Assembly: GCA_964625145.1 (NCBI GenBank)
Contig: CAZVAQ010000034.1
Location: 1 to 28,950, forward strand
Direction: 5' to 3'
Source: CAYTRP01 sp964625145
Lineage (GTDB): Bacteria; Sumerlaeota; Sumerlaeia; SLMS01; JAHLLQ01
DNA length: 28,950 nt
A model generated the notes under the pieces. That model searched no databases, was not told the DNA's origin, and saw only the letters and a program-made list of their open reading frames with translations. The first letter of the stretch is position 1. Every line of letters begins with the position of its first letter. Positions 1 to 6,752 of this stretch are shown one piece after another. A program made the position numbers and the translations under genes.

Positions 1-164
1 AAACTCAACAGGCGCTCTTCTGCCTGAAGCATCAGGTCATCGAGCTGAAAGTAGATCCACGCGCCGACCGCGAAAGTCATCACCGCCATCCCAACATAGC
101 ACCAGAAGAGAATCCGCAAGTCACGTGCGTCGGCGGGGCTGGGGGTGGGGCGGGGGGAGGGCAT
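1..164 (-). CDS. N-terminus of a membrane protein (partial, runs off left edge)
   Basis: Reading the minus strand from an ATG at 162-164 gives 54 codons without a stop to the window edge. The product has a proline/serine-rich start (MPSPRPTPSP), then a charged DARDLR stretch. One strongly hydrophobic helix follows at about residues 17-39 (LFWCYVGMAVMTFAVGAW), and then a charged, amphipathic stretch (LDDLMLQAEERLL). That is a cytoplasmic N-tail, a membrane anchor and the start of a helical segment. It could be a sensor kinase or a small membrane protein of unknown function; too little is present to decide. It is divergent from the pilin-like gene at 320. The frame is convincing because residue composition is membrane-like with natural codon use; the identity is unknown. 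Confidence 0.5.
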   Translation of the reverse strand, partial: MPSPRPTPSPADARDLRILFWCYVGMAVMTFAVGAWIYFQLDDLMLQAEERLLS

Positions 165-319
165 GGGTGGTTGATGACAGTAGGCAGGATTGTAGGGAGG
201 AATGGAATGCCAAGAGTAGCAGGGACGGCAAGGAGAGAGACGGGCATCCCCAAATGCACTGCAGCTTGCGCCGGGGGGAAAAATGGGCAAGGGTTGAGGA
301 TGACCCGGAGCTCCCAGCC

Positions 320-1078
320 ATGACCTTCGCCCCTCGACGCGCCATTTCGGCCAAGGAGATCCTTGTCCTGCTGGCGGTCATCGCGCTGCTCATGGCCGTC
401 GCCATTCCCAATTTCATGCGGGCTCGGACCAGAGCGAAGATTGCGATGGTGAAGGAGGATCTACGGATGCTGGCCGCCGCCGTGGAAACCTACAGGGTCG
501 ATTCCGGCCATTGGGTCCGCGAGTATAGCAGTCGCCCGTTGTTCTACGGCGATCCTGTCATCGCTCCCGGAGATCAAACCGTCGACATTTTCCACCCGAA
601 TCTTTCAACACCCATAGCCTATGCGCGCGACGCATGGATCCAGGATCCCTTTGCAGCCGCCTACAAACAAGTGCGCTTCGATCGGACCAGATACACATTC
701 CACAAGTACGAAGACCGATGGGCCGTCTTCACACGCTATCCCGAAAGGGCGCCCTTCCACGCACCGCATTTGAAGGGAATCTGGCCGGCCGAAGGATCCG
801 ACACGGATGCACCCACCACACACCGACTCCACTTCGAGTTCTACGGACCGTACAGGATCGGCAGCGTCGGCCCCGATGGTTCATACTACAACAACCCGGA
901 CGACCTGGAAAGGCCGCTGACGACACTGGCGGAAAACATTGTCTACGACCCAACCAATGGCCTGCATAGCCAAGGGAACATCTGGGTCCAGAGTGACATT
1001 CGTATGCAGAAGGATCATGAACTGCTCGGCGACACCGAGCAACCACCAATCCTCCCCGGGTTGCTCGGTGCGCATTGA
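320..1078 (+). CDS. Type IV prepilin-like / type II secretion pseudopilin-like protein with a variant cleavage site
   Basis: 252 aa. The frame is open further upstream (from 125), but that part is low-complexity (Arg/Trp/Gly-rich). The ATG at 320 follows a GGAG ten bases upstream and gives an 8-residue basic leader, MTFAPRRA. A hydrophobic helix follows (residues 14-29) ending in AIPNF, then ARTRAKIAMVKEDLRMLAAAVETYRVD, which is the usual class III pilin helix. The spacing between Glu13 and the Pro of IPNF equals that of canonical pilins, so Glu13 is the conserved Glu+5. The peptidase site then falls between Ala8 and Ile9, with Ala instead of Gly at -1 and Ile instead of Phe at +1. The C-terminal half (YDPTNGLHSQGNIW) resembles the GspG-like proteins found in many copies in PVC-type bacteria. 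The protein is likely exported and anchored by the helix. No pilus assembly genes are nearby, so the function is unknown. Confidence 0.7.
   Translation: MTFAPRRAISAKEILVLLAVIALLMAVAIPNFMRARTRAKIAMVKEDLRMLAAAVETYRVDSGHWVREYSSRPLFYGDPVIAPGDQTVDIFHPNLSTPIAYARDAWIQDPFAAAYKQVRFDRTRYTFHKYEDRWAVFTRYPERAPFHAPHLKGIWPAEGSDTDAPTTHRLHFEFYGPYRIGSVGPDGSYYNNPDDLERPLTTLAENIVYDPTNGLHSQGNIWVQSDIRMQKDHELLGDTEQPPILPGLLGAH
1023..1070 (+). other. Three-arm alternative hairpin at the 3' end of the pilin-like gene
   Basis: TGCTCGG (1023-1029) is complementary to CCGAGCA (1035-1041), a 7-bp stem with a 5-base loop. The same middle arm, extended to CACCGAGCAACC (1033-1044), pairs perfectly over 12 bp with GGTTGCTCGGTG (1059-1070) across a 14-base loop. 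The two stems cannot form together. The structure lies in the last 18 codons of the gene, and part of the repeat follows from the protein repeating LLG. No U-run follows, so it is not a standard intrinsic terminator. Confidence 0.5.
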
Positions 1079-1163
1079 GATATTGCAATCAACAGCACCC
1101 AATGCGACCGTGAGAGCTCACTTGCACAACTGCCAGGCAGGATCCTGGCGCTCCCAGCGCATT

Positions 1164-1197
1164 CTTCATAATTCATAATTCACAATTCATAATTCAT
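1164..1197 (-). repeat. Heptamer array (unit ATGAATT) directly after the NtrC-type gene stop
   Basis: Two bases after the TAA stop at 1200-1202, the minus strand carries four consecutive 7-base units: ATGAATT, ATGAATT, GTGAATT, ATGAATT. A partial fifth unit (ATGAAG) follows. The tract is A+T-rich in a G+C-rich genome. It is one of several post-stop arrays in the window. Confidence 0.8.
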
Positions 1198-1199
1198 CC

Positions 1200-2508
1200 T
1201 TACTCTTCCTCCTTCTCCCCATCCGCAAACCCGTACTCCTCCAGCTTGCGATACAGCGTCTTCCTGCCCAGGCCGAGGATACGCGCGGCCTTGGCCTTGT
1301 TGCCGTTGTGCTCGGCGAGGGTCGCGCGGATCAACTCGCGTTCGGCGTCGCGAACGGTCATGCCGACGGTCAGGCGCAACTGCGGGCCGGCTTCGGGATC
1401 CTGGCGCACGTCGTCGGGAAGTTGACGCGGCGTGATTTCCTTGCCGGGAGTGAGGATGCACACGCTCTCGATCATCGTGCGCAACTGGCGAACGTTGCCC
1501 GGCCACTTGAAGGCCTGCAGCAGCGACATCGCCTTGGGCGAGATGGTCAGCTCGCGGCCGTGCTCCTTGTTGAAGTGCTGCAGGTAATGGTGCACCAACA
1601 GCGGAATGTCCTCGGGGCGTTCGCGCAGCGGCGGGATGTCGATGCGAATGACGTTCAGGCGATAGAAGAGGTCCTCGCGGAAGCGGCCCGCGTCGACTTC
1701 CTTCTTCAGGTCGCGATTGGTGGCGGCAATCACGCGCACGTCCACCTTGATGGGCTTGCCACCGCCGACGCGCTCGAACTCCTGTTCCTGCAGGACGCGC
1801 AGCAGCTTCACCTGAAACTCAGGACTGATCTCGCCAATCTCGTCGAGGAAGATCGTCCCCTTGTCCGCCGCCTCGAACCGGCCGGCGCGCTGCTTCACCG
1901 CGCCGGTGAAGGAACCCTTCTCGTGGCCGAACAGGATGCTCTCGACGNNNNNNNNNNATGGCGCGCGCGATGAGTTCCTTGCCGGTGCCCGTCTCCCCCT
2001 GGACCAGCACGCTGGCGCGGGTGGGGGCAACCTGCCGCACCATCTGGAAGACGCGCTCCATGGCAGGCGAACTGCCGATGATGTTGTCGAAGCCGTAGCG
2101 CTCGTTGACCTCGCGGCGCAGGTGCTCGTTCTCGCGCTTGAGTTCGCGCTGCTCGAAGACACGGCTGATCAACATGCCGAGTTCCTCGAGGTTCACCGGC
2201 TTCATGAGGTAGTCGAACGCGCCGAGCTTCATGGCCTCGACGGCCGTCTCCACCGTGCCGTGCCCGGTGAGCATCACAAACTCGGTCTCGGGGTATTCAT
2301 CGCGGACGTGCTGGAGCAGCTCCATGCCGTCCATCTTGGGCATCTTGAGGTCCGACAAGACCAAGTCCACGGGCTGATTGCCGAGCAGCAGGAGGGCCTG
2401 CTCGCCATCGGGGGCGAGGAAGACCTGCTCCGCCTGGCTCTCAAGGGCCCACTTGAGGCCCTCGCGGGTGTTCTTTTCGTCGTCTACGATCAGGATCTTA
2501 TGACTCAT
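1200..2508 (-). CDS. NtrC-family sigma-54-dependent response regulator (interrupted by assembly gap)
   Basis: A cytoplasmic two-component regulator that, when phosphorylated, should remodel sigma-54 RNA polymerase. The receiver domain (residues 1-120) has the acidic pair Asp9-Asp10, phospho-acceptor Asp53, Thr81 and Lys103. The AAA+ domain has Walker A GETGTGKE (171-178) and, beyond the gap, a GSFTGA sigma-54-contact loop (Ser for the usual Ala), Walker B GTIFLDEIGE and the RxxFREDLFYRL region. A Fis-type helix-turn-helix ends the protein (NKAKAARILGLGRKTLYRKL). Ten Ns split the AAA+ domain between ...KELIARA and VESILFGHEKG, and the two halves lie in different frames only because of the placeholder. 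Compared with the neighbour at 2688, about 69 bases (a multiple of three) are missing, giving about 455 aa, normal for the family. It is divergent from the second NtrC-type gene. The cognate kinase is not identifiable. Confidence 0.93.
1948..1957. other. Assembly gap (10 N) of unknown true length
   Basis: A run of exactly ten Ns lies inside the AAA+ coding region. Codon phase on the two sides requires the true missing length to be a multiple of three, so ten is a scaffold placeholder. Alignment to the neighbouring paralogue predicts about 69 bases, encoding the H-Y-N...N-C-A-A-L-P region. Confidence 0.97.
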
Positions 2509-2531
2509 TATGCACCGCCGTTATTGAGAAG

Positions 2532-2570
2532 AAAGGGGCAAAGTGACACAAATGCGCAAAAAGCCCCTTT
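2532..2570. repeat. Inverted repeat in the divergent promoter region between two NtrC-type genes
   Basis: AAAGGGGC (2532-2539) and GCCCCTTT (2563-2570) form a perfect 8-bp inverted repeat separated by 23 A-rich bases. It lies about 25 bases upstream of the left regulator's start, within the 179-base space (2509-2687) shared by both genes. It could be a binding site for a shared regulator or an mRNA leader hairpin. I found no convincing sigma-54 -24/-12 element in this spacer. Confidence 0.4.
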
Positions 2571-2687
2571 GCGACTCAATCACTGCACGAATCGTGACAA
2601 AAGGAGTCAAGACCCTCCCCTGCCCTTGCTCCCCGGAACCGGAAAGCGCCATATCGACCCCTGCAAGTCCCCTGACCAGAGGGCTCC

Positions 2688-4235
2688 ATGGCCGATTCCA
2701 CAGCATCCACCGCCACCCCTCCACCGCCGACGCGGGAGAGGATCCTTGTCTGTGATGACGAGCGGAACATGCGCCAGCTCATCGTGGACGTCCTCACCGA
2801 CGCCGACTACGAGGTGGAGGCGGTGGAGAACGGCCAGCAGGCCCTCGACCGGCTGTTGGGCGACGGGCCGTCCATACCGGTTCTGATCCTGGATCTGGCC
2901 ATGCCGGGAATCGATGGCTTCGAGGTGCTCAAGCGGCTGACAGCCTCCGAGGTGGACACCGCCGTCATTGTCATCACCGCATTTGGAACCATCGATACTG
3001 CCGTGCGCGCCATGAAGGAAGGTGCGGCGGATTTTCTGGTGAAGCCGTTCGACAACGAACGATTGCGCAAGAGCGTACGCCGCTGCCTCGAGCGCCGGGA
3101 CCTGATGGCGCAGGCCGAGTTCAGCCATCCCAAGTTGATGGGCGCGGACCGCGCGCCGCTGACCATCATCGGCGAGGACGCGCGGCTGCAGACCATCTTC
3201 ACGATGATCCGCCGCCTGGCCGACATCAAGGCCACCGTCCTCATCACCGGCGAGTCCGGCACGGGCAAGGAACTCGTCGCGCAGGCGATCCACTACAACG
3301 GCTCGCGGCGCGACAAGCCGTTCGTCGCCGTCAACTGCGCGGCGCTGCCGGAGGCATTGCTCGAATCGGAATTCTTCGGCCACGAGCGCGGTGCCTTCAC
3401 CGGCGCGCACAGCCTGCAACGCGGCAAGTTCGAGCTCGCCGACAGCGGGACGTTGTTCCTCGACGAGATTGGCGAGATGCCACTGGGCCTGCAGGCGAAG
3501 TTCCTTCGCGTGCTCCAGGAGGAGAAGTTCACGCGCGTGGGCGGCGAGAAGGAAGTGAAGGTGGACGTGCGCATCATCGCCGCCACCAACCGCAACCTGG
3601 AGGAGATGGTCCGGCGACGCGACTTCCGCGAAGACCTGTATTACCGCCTCGCCGTCCTGCCGATGCAGTTGCCCGCCTTGCGCGAACGCCGAGGCGACAT
3701 TCCGCGCATGGTGGAGTACTTCAATCGCCGTTTCGCCCTGAAACACGGGTTGGACTCCATCGTCATCAGCCCTGAACTGATGGATCATATCACCAACCGG
3801 CCGTGGCATGGCAACATCCGCGAGCTGCAAAATGCAGTGGAGAAGGCGGTCATCCTGCAGGATCCCAATGTCCTGACCGAGCCAGGCATCTCCATCGGCA
3901 GCCCCGAGAGCCAGGTCGAGGAGTCGCCAGAAGCCCATCCACTTCCCATTCCACCCGCTGAGACCGCCCACCCGGCGCCACTATCCGCGGAGGAGTTGGG
4001 TGCCCACGAAGATTATGTGCTGGTGGAATTGGGCCACGACGAAGGGATCCGCCCGCTGGCCGACGTATCCGCCGAGGCACAACGCAAGGCCATCATCCGC
4101 GCGTTGCGATTGTGCGATGGCAACAAGATGGAAGCAGCCAAGCGATTGAACATCTCCATCAAGACGCTCTACAACCGTCTCGCCGAACTTGAAATCTCCA
4201 TCTCCACAAGAGTCGAGGGCCCACAGCAACCATGA
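2688..4235 (+). CDS. NtrC-family sigma-54-dependent response regulator
   Basis: 515 aa. After a Pro/Thr-rich start, the receiver domain (about 17-130) has Asp23-Asp24, phospho-acceptor Asp69, Thr97 and Lys119. The AAA+ domain has Walker A GESGTGKE (188-195), a canonical GAFTGA loop (235-240) and Walker B GTLFLDEIGE (254-263), followed by FREDLYYRLAVLP. The C-terminal Fis-type helix-turn-helix reads NKMEAAKRLNISIKTLYNRL. Between the AAA+ and DNA-binding domains is an unusually long, Pro/Glu-rich linker of roughly 60 residues. The ATG follows AGAGGG. Its TGA overlaps the next ATG (ATGA), so the SGNH hydrolase is probably translationally coupled. It should activate sigma-54 promoters elsewhere; its sensor kinase is not visible. 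Confidence 0.95.
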   Translation: MADSTASTATPPPPTRERILVCDDERNMRQLIVDVLTDADYEVEAVENGQQALDRLLGDGPSIPVLILDLAMPGIDGFEVLKRLTASEVDTAVIVITAFGTIDTAVRAMKEGAADFLVKPFDNERLRKSVRRCLERRDLMAQAEFSHPKLMGADRAPLTIIGEDARLQTIFTMIRRLADIKATVLITGESGTGKELVAQAIHYNGSRRDKPFVAVNCAALPEALLESEFFGHERGAFTGAHSLQRGKFELADSGTLFLDEIGEMPLGLQAKFLRVLQEEKFTRVGGEKEVKVDVRIIAATNRNLEEMVRRRDFREDLYYRLAVLPMQLPALRERRGDIPRMVEYFNRRFALKHGLDSIVISPELMDHITNRPWHGNIRELQNAVEKAVILQDPNVLTEPGISIGSPESQVEESPEAHPLPIPPAETAHPAPLSAEELGAHEDYVLVELGHDEGIRPLADVSAEAQRKAIIRALRLCDGNKMEAAKRLNISIKTLYNRLAELEISISTRVEGPQQP

Positions 4236-4879
4236 ACAGCAGCATCCGCATCCCGGAATCGGGACTTGTCTTGTTCCAAGGCGACAGCATCACCGATGTG
4301 CAACGCGACCGCACGCGACCACTGTCAATGGGTGGCGGTTACGCCGTGATGGTCGCGGGATGGTATCTGCTGCAGCACGAGAACAGCCGTGTGAGCTTCC
4401 TCAACCGTGGCATCAGCGGAAACCAGGCGCGTGATCTCCGTGCGCGGTGGAAGGAGGACGCCCTCGACCTCAAGCCCGCGCTGCTCTCCATCCTCGTCGG
4501 CACCAACGACGCATGGCGGAACTTTGACTCCACCACCGGCCGTACCGATGCGGAGTTCGAGGCAGACCTGCGCGCGCTCCTCGAGGACAGCATCAACGCG
4601 GGAATCGACAAGATCGTCCTCGGCGAGCCATTCCTCCTGCCTGCGAAAAATCTCAACGTTCCCTTCGAGCCCATGTTCGATGACATCAGCCGCAAGGGCG
4701 CCGTCGTGCGCAGGCTTGCCGATGAATACAACACGGCCTTCGTCCCCTACGCAACCATGTTCGCCGAAGCCTGCAAGCGCCGCGAACCCGAGTTCTGGGC
4801 CCCCGACGGCGTCCACCCCTCCCCCGCCGGACACGCATTGATGGCGAGGGAGTGGCTAAGAGCGGTAGGGGAAGGATAA
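4232..4879 (+). CDS. SGNH/GDSL-family hydrolase (esterase or deacetylase)
   Basis: 215 aa, without a signal peptide. All SGNH blocks are visible: block I FQGDSITD with nucleophile Ser19, block II NRGISGNQARDL with Gly63, block III VGTNDAW with Asn92, and block V APDGVHPSPAGH with Asp192 and His195. Length and motifs match single-domain SGNH hydrolases acting on acyl or acetyl groups of carbohydrates or lipids; the substrate cannot be read from sequence. The start overlaps the stop of the upstream regulator by ATGA, so the two are co-translated. The TAA stop lies inside a GGATAAA heptamer that starts the following repeat tract. Confidence 0.9.
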   Translation: MNSSIRIPESGLVLFQGDSITDVQRDRTRPLSMGGGYAVMVAGWYLLQHENSRVSFLNRGISGNQARDLRARWKEDALDLKPALLSILVGTNDAWRNFDSTTGRTDAEFEADLRALLEDSINAGIDKIVLGEPFLLPAKNLNVPFEPMFDDISRKGAVVRRLADEYNTAFVPYATMFAEACKRREPEFWAPDGVHPSPAGHALMAREWLRAVGEG

Positions 4880-4914
4880 ATTGGAAGGATAAAGGCTAAA
4901 GGATTAAGGAAAAA
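4874..4914 (+). repeat. Heptamer array (unit GGATAAA) spanning and following the SGNH hydrolase stop
   Basis: The first unit GGATAAA (4874-4880) contains the stop codon TAA. After six bases, four units follow without spacing: GGATAAA (4887), GGCTAAA (4894), GGATTAA (4901), GGAAAAA (4908). The tract is purine-rich in the sense of the upstream gene. The remaining spacer to 5026 holds nothing I recognise. Confidence 0.8.
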
Positions 4915-5026
4915 ATTGAGGGGCGAGAGTGGTTGGTGAGGTTGAGGATGACGTGATGGCCACAGCTTCATCGGAATGTGCAGTGGCGATCCAAATTCTT
5001 GACGCAAGGCCCCGAACAAAAACACC

Positions 5027-5047
5027 CTTTATACTTTATCCTTCCTC
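5027..5047 (-). repeat. 21-base repeat copy abutting the SDR stop
   Basis: On the minus strand the 21 bases beginning at the last base of the TAG stop (GAGGAAGGATAAAG... to ...TATAAAG) are identical to 9544-9564 on the plus strand, which spans the stop of an unrelated gene. It contains the same AGGATAAAG core as the tracts at 4874 and 9611. Confidence 0.85.
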
Positions 5048-5835
5048 TATATCGTCCTGACCAACCCGCCATCGACCAGCCAATTCTGGCCGGTGAGGTA
5101 GCTGGCAAGGGGGGATGAGAGGAATGCGGCGAGGCTGCCGAGGTCGGCGGGGGTACCGAGGCGGCCGACGGGGATTGAAGCCACCATGGATTCGCGAATG
5201 TCGTCCGCGGCAACCTGCGCGCGCTCGGCTTGCATCTTGATCACTGCTGCCAGTCGGGAAGTGTCGATGCGGCCCGGCGCGAGCGAATGGCAGCACACTC
5301 CAACAGGGCCCAACTCAATCGCGAGCGTCTTGATCAATCCCATGACGCCTGGCCGGTAGGTGTTGGACAGTGTGAGTCCGTCGACCGGTTGGCGCGAGGA
5401 GCTGCTGGTGACGACGAAGAAGCGTGGCGCGGGGCTCCTCTCCAAGTGCGGCATGGCGGCGCCAAGCAATGCGACGGGCGAGACAATCAGCAGCTCCGCC
5501 GCGGCGCGCCATTGATCCATGGTCAGGGTGGAGAAGCTGCCCGGGGGCGGCCCGCCACTGTTGGCGACGAGAATGTCGAGCCGGCCGAATTCCTTCGCGG
5601 TGCGCGAAACGGATTCCTCAACCTCGGCGACGCTTGAGGAATCCGCCACGAGAGGAAGCACGCGCACGCCGTGTGCGCTGGTGATCTCTCCGGCGGCCTT
5701 GGAGAGACTGGCTTCATCGCGCCCGGTGATGGCAAGGTCGCAACCCTCTGCCGCGAGGGCATTGGCGATGCCGCGCCCGATGCCGCGGCTGGCGCCCTGG
5801 ATCAGGGCAACGTGGTGTTTGATCTTCAGGTCCAT
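5047..5835 (-). CDS. Short-chain dehydrogenase/reductase with non-canonical active site
   Basis: 262 aa, Rossmann fold. The cofactor motif is GASRGIGRG (residues 14-22), followed by DSSS, then VANSGG (the NAG-type motif) at 90-95 and VTSSSSR at 142-148. In classical SDRs the catalytic YxxxK precedes a GVxG motif. Aligning on GVMG here (163-166) puts Ser157 at the Tyr position and Arg161 at the Lys position (SNTYR). A group of FabG-like SDRs with an SNxxR pattern is known, so this is probably a natural variant, but the usual proton-relay pair is absent. The ATG at 5835 follows GGAG eight bases upstream and overlaps the bpt stop by one base (TGATG), so the pair is translationally coupled. The substrate is unknown. 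Confidence 0.88.
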   Translation of the reverse strand: MDLKIKHHVALIQGASRGIGRGIANALAAEGCDLAITGRDEASLSKAAGEITSAHGVRVLPLVADSSSVAEVEESVSRTAKEFGRLDILVANSGGPPPGSFSTLTMDQWRAAAELLIVSPVALLGAAMPHLERSPAPRFFVVTSSSSRQPVDGLTLSNTYRPGVMGLIKTLAIELGPVGVCCHSLAPGRIDTSRLAAVIKMQAERAQVAADDIRESMVASIPVGRLGTPADLGSLAAFLSSPLASYLTGQNWLVDGGLVRTI

Positions 5836-6584
5836 CAACACTGCTCCAAGGGAGTGGGATTGTCCGGTCGTTCCATGCGCTGCCATCCGCCCAACATGTT
5901 GCCGTATTCACTGGGTTGGAATCGCGCCTTGTAGTTCATGCGCCTGCAACCAGCAATGTAGTAACCCAGATAGTAATGCTCGATCCCCCGCAGGCGCGCG
6001 TACTCAACGGACTTCAGGATGGCGAATGTCCCCAAGCCACGGCGCGATTCCTCCGGATCGAAGTAGGTGTAAACCGCGCTGAGTGCCTTGGGCTCCACAT
6101 CCACGATGGCCGCGGCGACGAGTCGCTCGCCAACAAAGAACGCCAGCTCACGTGTGTCCAGCGGAGAGGCGTAGAGCGATTCGGCGAACTCATGCCATTC
6201 GGTGCACATGTCACCGGTGTGTCGCGACTGCTGGTAGCGCACAAACAAGTCGAACCGCCCGCGATCGGGTTGCAGGGGCCCTTCGGTCATCCGCACGTCC
6301 CGGTTTCGAGCGAGGACCCGTCTCTCCCACCGCGACGGAACGAACTTGAAAGTCGGGATGCGCTGGGGAACGCATTCCGCGCATCCTTCGCAGAATGGCT
6401 TGTAGATTACGTTTCCGGTGCGCCGCCAACCGAATTCCAGCAACCGCTCGTAGATACCCGGTGGCAGGTCCGAAGCCATGAAGGCGCGTTCCCGCGTCAT
6501 GCGATCCGGCAGGTAGGGGCACTCGTGCTCCGGTCCAAGCGGGAGGCCGAGGTCGATCAGTCTTGGCAGCGGCGAGGGATTCAT
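5835..6584 (-). CDS. bpt: Aspartate/glutamate leucyltransferase (N-end rule aminoacyl-tRNA-protein transferase)
   Basis: 249 aa. It transfers leucine from Leu-tRNA to proteins with N-terminal Asp or Glu, marking them for ClpS/ClpAP degradation. Family features are clear: CPYLPDRMTRE near the N-terminus, GWRRTGNVIYKPFC followed by CEGCAEC (cysteines 65, 68, 71), then SRWERRVLARN. The C-terminal GNAT-like block has YTYFDPEESRRGLGTF, HYYLGYYIAGCRRMNYKARF and QPSEY. I start at the ATG at 6584; a TTG at 6641 extends the frame by 19 residues that do not resemble the family. It is upstream of, and overlaps, the SDR gene. It is divergent from gatB. No clpS or clpA is in the window. Confidence 0.93.
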   Translation of the reverse strand: MNPSPLPRLIDLGLPLGPEHECPYLPDRMTRERAFMASDLPPGIYERLLEFGWRRTGNVIYKPFCEGCAECVPQRIPTFKFVPSRWERRVLARNRDVRMTEGPLQPDRGRFDLFVRYQQSRHTGDMCTEWHEFAESLYASPLDTRELAFFVGERLVAAAIVDVEPKALSAVYTYFDPEESRRGLGTFAILKSVEYARLRGIEHYYLGYYIAGCRRMNYKARFQPSEYGNMLGGWQRMERPDNPTPLEQC

Positions 6585-6676
6585 GGAAGACTTGCTCAAG
6601 TCCCGGAAATCCAAAGGGACAACTTCTGTGGTGTATGGCAAGGGACACGGTCAGAACCGCCGGGCAAGGACCCCTT

Positions 6677-6730
6677 GACCCCTCCCCCAGCAGGACGCCA
6701 CACCCACCCCCTCTCCGTCAAGGAGGGGTC
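6677..6730. repeat. Inverted repeat in the bpt-gatB divergent spacer
   Basis: GACCCCTCC (6677-6685) and GGAGGGGTC (6722-6730) form a perfect 9-bp inverted repeat with a 36-base C-rich loop. It ends 22 bases before the gatB start. It could be a leader hairpin or a dispersed C-rich repeat of the kind common in G+C-rich genomes. Confidence 0.45.
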
Positions 6731-6752
6731 CAGATCAGCCAAGGGTGCAGGC

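Noticed and set aside
292..304. 13-base match GGTTGAGGATGAC to 4940-4952
   Set aside because: Too short and in unrelated contexts; may be chance in purine-rich spacers.
125..319. Upstream extension of the pilin-like frame
   Set aside because: Low-complexity residues and no signal features; the ATG at 320 has a ribosome site and a proper leader.
1132..1160. Two small hairpins (GCCAGG/CCTGGC and GCGCT/AGCGC) between the pilin-like gene and the first regulator
   Set aside because: Stems of 5-6 bp without U-runs; too weak to call as terminators.
2600..2650. Possible sigma-54 promoter near CCCTTGCTCC in the divergent spacer
   Set aside because: A TTGC-like -12 element is present but no GG at the required -24 spacing on either strand.
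2607..3971. Long minus-strand open frame (about 450 codons) antisense to the second NtrC-type gene
   Set aside because: Mirror frame of a strongly supported gene in G+C-rich DNA; no recognisable domain and no ribosome site.
5916..6752. Upstream extension of the gatB frame
   Set aside because: Antisense to bpt; GatB homology begins exactly at the ATG at 6753.
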